Positions 1 to 7,400 of a DNA stretch of 64,000 bases are shown piece by piece (the first letter of the stretch is position 1; each line of letters begins with the position of its first letter). Source of the stretch: JAGVXH01 sp041649755 (GTDB taxonomy: Archaea; Nanobdellota; Nanobdellia; Pacearchaeales; GW2011-AR1). The translations under genes and the position numbers were made by a program. The notes under the pieces were generated by a model that was not told where the DNA came from, ran no database searches, and saw nothing but the letters and a program-made list of their open reading frames with translations. The stretch covers positions 1 to 64,000 of the forward strand of contig JBAZMK010000001.1 of NCBI GenBank assembly GCA_041649755.1, read 5' to 3'.

Positions 1-150
1 ATTTCGTTTAATCAGCGATGTTATGCGACAATTTTAATTTCGCATTGGAGCGTTAAACGAAGATATCAAAATCAGAATTTGAGGTTTACCGACGCTGAGG
101 AGGAGATTGGAAATTGAAATGAACATCTATTACCTAAAAAAATTATTAGT
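1..150. other. Intergenic stretch with a two-tier inverted repeat
   Basis: No convincing gene. Bases 3-11 (TTCGTTTAA) pair with TTAAACGAA near 52-60. Inside them ATGCGA pairs with TCGCAT around an AT-rich loop, so a stem, asymmetric internal loop, stem structure can form. The layout recalls a guide-RNA hairpin or a recombinase site next to the xer gene, but no ACA box, C/D boxes or known RNA signature was found. The window edge cuts the region, so it may be the tail of a larger feature. Confidence 0.35.
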
Positions 151-153
151 AAT

Positions 154-162
154 GTTTAAATA
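154..162 (+). promoter_or_regulatory. TATA box of the Xer recombinase gene
   Basis: GTTTAAATA is centred 26 bases before the ATG at 184. This is the spacing seen at many genes here, so transcription probably starts at or next to the ATG. It argues against the upstream in-frame TTG at 166. Confidence 0.55.
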
Positions 163-183
163 ATATTGTTACACGTATATTTT

Positions 184-972
184 ATGGACTCTCAGGATAA
201 GGAATTTTTCTTAAATATGCTTAAAAAAGAACTTTTGTTTAGAAGGTATTCAAAAGAAACTATCCAAAAATATCTATTTTATGTAGAAAAATTCTTGCAA
301 AGTAAAAAGACTCCGAGAGATTTTTTAGAGGATTATGTGGAAATGAGTAGGAACACTATGAGAAGTGTTTACTTTGCCCTAAATTTTTATTATAAAAATA
401 TTTTGCACGAGGATTTTTTAGATAAACTTCCAATTGCGAGGAAAAAACAGATGCTTCCGATTGTTCTCAATAAAGAAGAAGTTCATAAAATGGTTAACTA
501 CACTGAAAACTTGCAGCATAAATTGATAATTATGTTTTTGTATTATGGAGGGTTGAGACTTAATGAAGTTAGAAACTTGAAATGGGAAGATATTGATTTT
601 GAGCGTAAGATTATACAACTTAAAATTGCTAAAGGCGAACACCAAAGAACAATCTTTTTACATGAAAAACTAATTGAATCTCTTAATAAGTTTAAGGTTC
701 ATAGGGAAGGTTTGATTTTTGAATCAAATAGGGGTAGGAAGTATTCAGAAGAAGCGATACAAAAGATTGTTAAATCTTCCGCTAAGAAAGCGAAAATTAA
801 GAAGAGAGTTACTCCTCATACATTAAGGCATTCATTTGCAACACACCTTTTAGAGGCAGGATGTGATATAAGATATATACAAAAATTGTTAGGACATGCG
901 AATTTACAAACTACACAAATATACACCCATGTTGCAAACAAAGATATAAATAAATTGGCGAATTTACTTTAA
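184..972 (+). CDS. xerA: Xer-type tyrosine recombinase (archaeal XerA-like)
   Basis: Site-specific recombinase of the tyrosine integrase family. Archaeal XerA members resolve chromosome dimers at dif-like sites; close relatives are integrases of mobile elements. The protein has 262 residues, a usual length for the family, with an N-terminal SAM-like DNA-binding part (about 1-95) and a catalytic part (about 100-262). Visible catalytic residues are R125 (GLRLNEV), K150, H212 and R215 (HTLRHSFATH), H238 (LGHANLQTT) and the nucleophile Y247 (QIYTH). The ATG at 184 is preferred to an in-frame TTG at 166 because of the TATA box at 154-162. The next gene starts one base after the stop, which suggests co-transcription. 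Chromosomal XerA versus element integrase cannot be settled here; no element genes flank it. Confidence 0.9.
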   Translation: MDSQDKEFFLNMLKKELLFRRYSKETIQKYLFYVEKFLQSKKTPRDFLEDYVEMSRNTMRSVYFALNFYYKNILHEDFLDKLPIARKKQMLPIVLNKEEVHKMVNYTENLQHKLIIMFLYYGGLRLNEVRNLKWEDIDFERKIIQLKIAKGEHQRTIFLHEKLIESLNKFKVHREGLIFESNRGRKYSEEAIQKIVKSSAKKAKIKKRVTPHTLRHSFATHLLEAGCDIRYIQKLLGHANLQTTQIYTHVANKDINKLANLL

Positions 973-973
973 T

Positions 974-2284
974 ATGCCGTTTGATATTGTTGTGGGGAGA
1001 AATGAAAGTGATAAGAAGGATTTTGGGAAAAGGGGTCTTGCTTTTATCGGGAAAGGTTATGTCTCTATGGGGGCTTATACAAGTTTGTCAAATCCTATTT
1101 ATCTTGATGTCGTGCGGAGTCATGTTGTTTTAATTTCAGGTAAGAGGGGTTCAGGTAAGTCGTATACTATTGGGACGATGGCTGAGTCTTTATCTACACT
1201 TGGGGTTGAAGAGTCGGGGAATGTTTCTTCTTTGATTTTTGATACGATGGGGATTTTTTGGACGATGAAGTACAAGAACGAGAAGGACGGAGATTTGTTA
1301 GCGGAGTGGGGTCTTGAGCCGAAGAACATCCCTCTGAAAGTTTTTGCACCTTTCGGGTATTTTCAGGAGTACAAGGACAAGGGGATTGATGTTGACGGGG
1401 AGTTTGCGATAAAAATTAGTGAGCTTGAAGCGAATGATTGGATTAGTCTTTTTGAGCTTAATTACATTGACCCTGTTGCGGTTGTTATTGAGTCTGTGAT
1501 TAGTGAGCTTAGGGAGAAAAAGGGTTCTTTTGGTTTTGAGGATATTTATGCGATGATTTCCCGTGTGGAGAATGTAGAGCAGAATGTTAAGAATTCGGCT
1601 ATTGCTCTTTTTGACGCCTGTCAGACTTGGAAGGTTTTTGATGAAAAGAAAGGGACTAAAATAGATGAATTGGTTTCAGCAGGACAGACTACAGTTATTG
1701 ATTTGTCAATGTATGTTTCTGTTGGGGCTTTCAATGTTCGGGCGTTAATTATTGGTCTTGTTTCAAAGAAGCTTTTTATGGCAAGAATGGTTGCGAGGAA
1801 AAATGAGGAGATTCAGGCAGTTTCACGCGGGGCAGATTATGGGAGGTATAGTATAAGGAGGGAGATGCCTATCGTCTGGATTTTTATTGATGAGGCACAC
1901 GAGTTTTTGCCCAGGGACAGCAAGACTCCCGCGACTGATGCTCTTGTTCAGCTTCTTAGAGAGGGAAGGCAACCAGGGATTTCTATGGTTTTAGCAACAC
2001 AACAACCTGGGAAAATTCATACAGATGCGATAACTCAGTCAGATATTGTTATTTCTCATAGGGTTACGGCGAAAGTTGATGTTGAGGCTTTAAACGAGAT
2101 AACTCAGTCTTATCTTTATGAGAGTATATCGGATAAATTAAATAGTTTACCTAAGTTGAAAGGTTCCGCGATTATCCTTGATGACAATAGTGAGAGAATT
2201 TACCCTATGAGGGTCAGACCAAGATTTACCTGGCACGGCGGGGAAGCTCCTACGACAATAAAGAAGAATGTAGGAGAATTTTAA
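974..2284 (+). CDS. HerA-like/DUF87 DNA-translocating ATPase
   Basis: HerA/FtsK-superfamily ATPase of 436 residues. The N-terminus is a short HAS-like barrel. Walker A is GKRGSGKS at residues 56-63 and Walker B is the hydrophobic run ending in FIDEAHEFLP near residue 310. An arginine-rich LLREGRQPGISMVLATQQP segment follows, typical of the COG0433 group. HerA proteins are hexameric DNA pumps that work with NurA in end resection; shorter relatives have unknown substrates. No nurA is visible in the window. The gene follows xerA by one base, so a joint role in chromosome or element DNA processing is a reasonable inference. Its GGGG/TTTT-rich codon style resembles neighbouring genes, with no sign of recent transfer. 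Confidence 0.85.
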   Translation: MPFDIVVGRNESDKKDFGKRGLAFIGKGYVSMGAYTSLSNPIYLDVVRSHVVLISGKRGSGKSYTIGTMAESLSTLGVEESGNVSSLIFDTMGIFWTMKYKNEKDGDLLAEWGLEPKNIPLKVFAPFGYFQEYKDKGIDVDGEFAIKISELEANDWISLFELNYIDPVAVVIESVISELREKKGSFGFEDIYAMISRVENVEQNVKNSAIALFDACQTWKVFDEKKGTKIDELVSAGQTTVIDLSMYVSVGAFNVRALIIGLVSKKLFMARMVARKNEEIQAVSRGADYGRYSIRREMPIVWIFIDEAHEFLPRDSKTPATDALVQLLREGRQPGISMVLATQQPGKIHTDAITQSDIVISHRVTAKVDVEALNEITQSYLYESISDKLNSLPKLKGSAIILDDNSERIYPMRVRPRFTWHGGEAPTTIKKNVGEF

Positions 2285-2285
2285 A

Positions 2286-2474
2286 TTAATAGGCTTTTTT
2301 TGCTTCACCAGATGAGACGGCTTTTTCAGCGTTTTCTTTTGACATTATTTTGCACATTCCTGTTCCGCAGGTGACACAGGAGCCTCTTGCCATATATCCT
2401 CCTTTGGCGGTCTGGACTATTTTAACATCTTTCATCTCTTTCTTTGCCTTGCATTTGACACAATATCCTTCCAT
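2286..2474 (-). CDS. Small DUF5679-like zinc-binding protein
   Basis: A 62-residue protein starting MEGYCVKCKAK. Two Cys pairs, CVKC near the N-terminus and CVTCGTGMC in the middle, should form one zinc ribbon. This matches the DUF5679 type of archaeal and bacterial microproteins, whose function is unknown. An in-frame ATG at 2489 exists, but the sequence AAAGGAGG lies between it and the ATG at 2474 with a four-base spacer, so 2474 is the better start. The gene lies directly downstream of aIF2 beta on the same strand and is likely translated from the same mRNA using its own Shine-Dalgarno site. Confidence 0.75.
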   Translation of the reverse strand: MEGYCVKCKAKKEMKDVKIVQTAKGGYMARGSCVTCGTGMCKIMSKENAEKAVSSGEAKKAY

Positions 2475-2478
2475 TTTT

Positions 2479-2486
2479 CCTCCTTT
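2479..2486 (-). promoter_or_regulatory. Shine-Dalgarno site deciding a start
   Basis: AAAGGAGG on the minus strand, followed by AAAA and the ATG at 2474. It falls inside what would be coding sequence if the upstream ATG at 2489 were used, which fixes the true start at 2474. Confidence 0.7.
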
Positions 2487-2488
2487 CA

Positions 2489-2890
2489 TTATAGTTTATG
2501 AATTTCGTATTTTTCTCCACACGCTAGACACTTAATAAACATTTTGTTTCCCTCACAGAGGAGTTCGGTGTCCGGTTTTTTACATTTTGGGCAGAGGATG
2601 AAGCAATTCGTGTATTTTTCTATTTTTTCGTTTATCTCTTTTGAGGGGAGTCTTCTTGATAGTATCAATCTTTCACCTGAGAGTTCTATGGAACTTGCGA
2701 GTTCTTTTCCTAAGAATTTTGCTATGTGTTCAGGTTTTCTTCTGAGGAAACTGGCTATTTTTGAGAAATTTGTTAAAATAGTCCTTGTTCCTTCGTGATG
2801 ACCTTCAACTTTTGGGATTTCAAATCGCGCACCTACTTCTAAAGGGGTGATATTTTTATAAGCCTGTGTTAGTAATTCTTCGTAGTTCAT
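2489..2890 (-). CDS. eif2b: Translation initiation factor aIF2 subunit beta
   Basis: Beta subunit of the archaeal heterotrimeric initiation factor that brings Met-tRNAi to the small ribosomal subunit. The 133-residue length is normal for the archaeal family. The central alpha-beta domain (about 20-95) contains the RTILTNFSKIASFLRR signature. The C-terminal zinc ribbon shows CPKCKKPDTELLC and CLACGE, four cysteines as expected. A TATA-like TTTATAAA lies about 25-30 bases before the ATG at 2890. The aIF2 gamma subunit is encoded 28 kb away at 30328-31527; no alpha subunit is in the window. The stop codon overlaps the upstream alternative ATG of the small zinc protein. Confidence 0.93.
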   Translation of the reverse strand: MNYEELLTQAYKNITPLEVGARFEIPKVEGHHEGTRTILTNFSKIASFLRRKPEHIAKFLGKELASSIELSGERLILSRRLPSKEINEKIEKYTNCFILCPKCKKPDTELLCEGNKMFIKCLACGEKYEIHKL

Positions 2891-2930
2891 TATTTAGTGA
2901 AGAAAATGGTGTTTATAAAGAATTTGGTAT

Positions 2931-3677
2931 TTATTTTAAGGGGATTTTTCCTTTTTGCCAGTCTTCAATTATCTTTATTGCGGTTCTTTGTTCATCAATT
3001 TCGCCTTTTTTTAAGAGGAAGCCTTTCTTTTTTCCTATTTTGAGAAAAAGGTCATAGTTGTTTTCGGATTCTACATTATAGAATTTTTTTAGTATGTTTT
3101 TGTCTTTTTTGTTTAGGAATTCTATTATTCTCATTGCAGATTTTTCGGGGTTTCTTATTTTTTGAGGGGATTTTCCGGAGATTAGTCCGAGGGTTTCGGG
3201 CGTGTCTTGTGAAGGAATTACGCCGGGAGAGTCCATAATTCTTAGTCTTTTGTATCTAATCCAGTGGGTTTTTTTAGTTGTTCCAGAAAGGGGGGAGACT
3301 TTTAGTCTTGCTTTTGGGACAATTTTGTTTATTATTGTAGATTTTCCGACATTTGGGTAGCCGACTATTCCTATTCTAAGACTTTTTCTGTCTTGTTTTT
3401 CGGCGAGGCTTTCTAAATGTTTCCTTAAACGAAGAAGTTCAAGGTAATTTTTTTCAGAAGTGAAGAAAGAGTTAGGGTATTTTTCTTTTAGTTTTTCTAT
3501 TGTCTGTCTGTCAAGAAGGTCGGTTTTGTTGAGGACAAGAACGAATTTTTTGTTTAAGAGAGAGGCTTTTTTTACTATCTCCTTATTTGTTGTGATTTCA
3601 GGAACTCTTGCGTCGGCTATGAGGACAATTACATCAGAATTTTTCAAAACGTTAAGAACGACAGGCCAAAATCCCAT
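2931..3677 (-). CDS. Circularly permuted GTPase (YlqF/RbgA/MJ1464-like)
   Basis: Predicted ribosome-assembly GTPase. The G motifs occur in permuted order: G4 NKTD near residues 50-53, then G1 GYPNVGKS near 106-113, a threonine G2 in SGTTK, and G3 DSPGV near 150. That order is diagnostic of the YlqF/YawG family, which matures the large ribosomal subunit. The protein is 248 residues, similar to archaeal relatives. The C-terminal tail ends with an ANTAR-like helical segment. A minus-strand ATTTATAA box lies about 25 bases upstream of the ATG in the short divergent promoter region shared with the next gene. Confidence 0.9.
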   Translation of the reverse strand: MGFWPVVLNVLKNSDVIVLIADARVPEITTNKEIVKKASLLNKKFVLVLNKTDLLDRQTIEKLKEKYPNSFFTSEKNYLELLRLRKHLESLAEKQDRKSLRIGIVGYPNVGKSTIINKIVPKARLKVSPLSGTTKKTHWIRYKRLRIMDSPGVIPSQDTPETLGLISGKSPQKIRNPEKSAMRIIEFLNKKDKNILKKFYNVESENNYDLFLKIGKKKGFLLKKGEIDEQRTAIKIIEDWQKGKIPLK

Positions 3678-3723
3678 ATAAGTTTAGGAAGTCAGGGGTT
3701 ATAAATTTAGTGAATTGTGAAAA

Positions 3724-3731
3724 TTTATAAA
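3724..3731 (+). promoter_or_regulatory. TATA box of the DUF5678-like gene
   Basis: TTTATAAA is centred about 25.5 bases before the ATG at 3753. A GTG at 3717 would lie upstream of this promoter, so the box argues for a leaderless start at 3753. Confidence 0.5.
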
Positions 3732-3752
3732 GGGGCTAGTCTTAGATTGGTT

Positions 3753-3944
3753 ATGGAAAATGATGAGGTTTTCTTAAAATTTGATTTGGAGAAATACAAG
3801 GGAAAATGGGTTGTTGTTTGTGAGACTGATATTGTTTCTTTTGGGGAAAACGCGAAGGAAGTTTATGAAGATGCTTTGAGGAAGTGCAAGGGGAAGAAAT
3901 TGATGATTGCTAAGGTTCCTGAAGAACAGACGATGATATATTAA
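3753..3944 (+). CDS. DUF5678-like small protein
   Basis: A 63-residue protein with the LEKYKGKWVVV core and the following GENAKEVYEDALRK helix and pro-rich end. This matches the small DUF5678 domain seen in archaea, cyanobacteria and other bacteria. Its function is unknown. An in-frame GTG at 3717 would add 12 residues, but a TATA box lies between the two starts. The next gene, a retropepsin-like protease, begins one base after the stop. This tight pairing suggests the two proteins act together, possibly as a regulator or substrate with its protease. Confidence 0.7.
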   Translation: MENDEVFLKFDLEKYKGKWVVVCETDIVSFGENAKEVYEDALRKCKGKKLMIAKVPEEQTMIY

Positions 3945-3945
3945 G

Positions 3946-4374
3946 ATGGCTATTTCTTTTAAATATAAAAGGGTGAGAAGGGCTGAGGGGGTAGAGAGAA
4001 AGCTTCCGTATATTCCCGTTTTCTTTAAAAAAGGTTTTTCTTGGATTCAGACAATGGCTTTATTAGATTCTGGGGCAGATGTTTCTGTGATGCCTAAGGA
4101 CTTTGCAGAGTTATTGGGGCTTGAGTTTGTGGGGGAGGAAGAAAAGGCTAATGGGATTGGCGGGGAGGTGAGAGTTATTAATTCTAAAACGGAAGTAATG
4201 ATTAAGAAAGGTCATGAGAGTTATGAGTTTTCTATGCCTGTTCAGGTTGTTTTAGATGACACTAAGGCTCCGGTGATAATCGGGCGTGAGGGTTTCTTTG
4301 ATGAGTTTGTTATAGAGTTCAATCATTCTTTGGAAAAGATAAAATTAAAGAGGATAAGTAAGGGCCTTTTTTAA
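3946..4374 (+). CDS. Retropepsin-like aspartic protease
   Basis: A 142-residue single-domain aspartyl protease of clan AA. The catalytic motif LDSGADVSVMP is near residues 40-50. The second signature, PVIIGREGFFDEFVIEF, lies near 106-122 and corresponds to the hydrophobic-hydrophobic-Gly motif before the flap-side strand. Proteins of this type act as homodimers. No signal peptide is visible, so it is probably cytoplasmic. It follows the DUF5678-like gene by one base and probably shares its mRNA. The substrate is unknown. Confidence 0.82.
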   Translation: MAISFKYKRVRRAEGVERKLPYIPVFFKKGFSWIQTMALLDSGADVSVMPKDFAELLGLEFVGEEEKANGIGGEVRVINSKTEVMIKKGHESYEFSMPVQVVLDDTKAPVIIGREGFFDEFVIEFNHSLEKIKLKRISKGLF

Positions 4375-4460
4375 TTACTATTATTGAATAGGCAATGTAA
4401 TTTTTGGAATTTTCTCGGGAAGGGAGTAGTAAAAGAAACTATTTACTCGTGGATAATAAT

Positions 4461-4469
4461 GTTTAAATA
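4461..4469 (+). promoter_or_regulatory. TATA box of the large surface-protein gene
   Basis: GTTTAAATA is centred 26 bases before the ATG at 4491. It supports that ATG over an in-frame GTG at 4476. Confidence 0.55.
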
Positions 4470-4490
4470 GGGATTGTGTTTAACTTCTTG

Positions 4491-7400
4491 ATGATTGGGA
4501 ATAAAAAAGCACTGGTGAAGATTTCTTTAGTTACATTTGCAGTTTTATTCCTCGTCGCTTTTATGTTCTTGGTTGTTAGTGTTGGTGCTGATGATGTCCC
4601 AACTATTACGACAGATAAAGAAGATTATGCTCCAGAAGAAACGGTTGTAATTTCGGGTGAGGGATTTGGAGAATACGATGAGGTTTTAGTCAAGGTGACA
4701 AGACCTGACAATTCTGTTGTAAGTGGTGATGGAACTTTTGAGGCGTGGCCTAAAGATTATGATTATGTAACAATTGACTCTGGGGGGAAATTTGAATTCA
4801 ATTATATATTGGATGGAGTTGAAGGAGAATATGAAATTAAAATTTTAGATACTGATGAAGAGGAGGTTCTTGCAACTGGAAGTTTTACTGATAATGTTGT
4901 AGATTTAGTTTTGACTTATCCTAATGGTGGGGAAGTAGTTTCAGGGACAATTGATATAACTTTTGATGTTCAAAATAATGGTCAATCTCCATTAGGGGTG
5001 GTGTATGTAAAGTATAGTAGTTCTGGATGTTCTGGTTCGTGGACAGATATAGGCTCTGTTGACTCTCCATTAACGGGCTCCCATTCTGTTCAGTGGGATA
5101 CTACTGGCGTTTCTGATGGTTCAAATTATTGTATAAAGATTATAGATGGTGCAGGTGACGATTGGGACACTTCAAATTGCCCTTTTACTATAGATAACCC
5201 AGTTTGTGGGGATGGGAATATAGATGAAGGAGAAGAGTGCGATGATGGAAACACAAATAATGGAGATGGTTGCTCGTTTAGTTGTCAAGATACAACTTGT
5301 CCTTTTAAGGCACAGAGTGGAAGAACTATTGTAGACTTTTCTGAATCGCTTTTATCAAATGGAAATATTAATGATGCTCAGACTGGTTTGAAGAGTGTTT
5401 CTTTATTGGGATATTACGATGTTTCGCTTTATGCTTATGATGGGAATTCTGGCAGAGCAGGGCAGAATCAGGCTTATGAGCAATATAAGGTTCTTTTCTT
5501 TAATTCTACTGGATATAATATAGTTAATTCAAGTGCTTCGGATGATTTGGCGGACAACGTTTTGTTTGCTGATTGGTCTGGTGAGGTAGATGATAGTTTG
5601 TTGATACTTAATGCTAATGGGGTTAAGGGGTTTCACACTTATTTATCTGCCCCGAGTGGAAATCCAAATAGCGTTTATGCTGGATGTGTGGCTTTTGATA
5701 AGGTAGATGATGTTGAGTGTGAGGAGGATAGTGATTGTAGTTACTTTGAAGATTCCTGTCATACTGCTTCGTGTGTTAATTATCAATGTGAGCAAGAATT
5801 TTATGATGTGACTGGTCCTGTTGTTTCTGATTTAGTTGTTAATCCGGCTTTAACTAATTCTTTATCAAATATTAGTGCTTATGCAGAAGATTTATGTAGT
5901 AATATAAAAAATGCTTCTTATTATGTAGATAATTATTGCCAAACTGAAAAAGGTTCATTAAATGCACTTGATGGAGCATTTGATGAGAAAATGGAGGACT
6001 TGATAAAGTATGGTGCAGATTTTAGTTCATTTGCTGATGGGAAGCATGATGTTTATGTAATGGCTTGGGATGAAGAAGGGAACCCTAGCAATTGTGCTTA
6101 TGTTTCTATTGATATAGATAAGGTTGCTCCAGATAATCCTAGATGTGATAGTTGTGCTGGAGAGTTTGGTATGAGTTTGAATGGAGAGTGCAATATCGCT
6201 GAATTACTTGTTTGTGGAAATAATCCTTCTTTAACAGCCTATATTAGTGATGCCGAGTCAAGGCTACAAGCTGCAGAATACTTCATAGATAATTTTAATC
6301 AACCAAATTGGTTTGGGTTTAATATGGGTGCTGTTGATGGGGCTTTTGATGAACAATGTGAAGAGGTTATTGCTGAGGTGAACATGACCAACTTAAGCGA
6401 AGGGACTCATTATATTAAATTGCACGGAAAAGATAGAGCAGAAAATTGGGGTAAGTTTAGTGGTTTTGATGCTGTTTCATTTATAAAAGATACGACTGCG
6501 CCTAAGACAAAGAAGACTTTGAACCTTGTAGATGGGGCTTCTGTTGTTTGTTCTGGACAAGAATATATTCTTCCTGGCAAAGTTAGTTTGACAGATGGTT
6601 GCGCTTATGTTAAGCAGGGGACTAGTATAACTCTTGAAGCACGAGATTTTAACCCTGATGATTCTACTGACCAGATTGGGCTTGGAGAAGGATATAATAA
6701 TTTGACTGGAGAATACGCAGGAGATGTTACTACAAAATACAAGGTTTGGTTTAGTGAAGATTGTAATTGCGAATGGGAAGAGGGAGATGAGATGGTTTAT
6801 GAAGGACCTATCGTATTAAATGAAGACTCTTGTCACCTAATTGAATACTGGTCTGTTGATGGTGTTTGCGGTAATGAGGAAACTCATCACTTTGAGTTGG
6901 ATATTGTAGATACAAAGGCACCGATAACAACGAAGGTTGTAGGAGAACCTAAAGTTGAAGGAGAGGAAGGTATTCATTATTATATTACTTCAGGGACACA
7001 GATTAATTTAACTTGTGTTGACCCGCAACCACACCCTGTTAATGATGTTACACTTTATTGGAATGTTTCTTGGAAATATGAGTGTGATAGTGAAGAACCT
7101 TGGACTCCTTTAGGGCAGTATTCCAGTGATGGTAACGCGACAATAGTAGATTTAAATGATTCCTGTCATAAGATAGAATATTATTGTGTTGATGCTTTAG
7201 GAAATGCAGAGGAATTAGAGACCGAAATAGATGCAGTTGATAATCAGGCTCCTGTAATTGATAAAGAAATTGTTGGTCCTTGGTCTGGATATTGTGGGGA
7301 GATGACTACTAGTGGAGATTTTAGTACTATGAGTGTTAAGGATTGCTATATTGATGGCATTACGAATATATCTGTGAGTGTTACGGACCCACAACCACAC

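Noticed and set aside
1..150. RNase P RNA, SRP RNA or H/ACA guide RNA
   Set aside because: No conserved P-RNA or SRP core and no ACA box after the stem; structure alone is insufficient.
184..972. An integrated mobile element driven by the Xer gene
   Set aside because: No element genes, att repeats or tRNA lie beside it; a housekeeping XerA is simpler.
3717..3752. GTG start of the DUF5678-like gene
   Set aside because: A TATA box at 3724-3731 lies downstream of this GTG, so a transcript from it could not include the GTG.
4476..4490. GTG start of the large surface protein
   Set aside because: The TATA box at 4461-4469 is only 11 bases before the GTG but 26 before the ATG at 4491.
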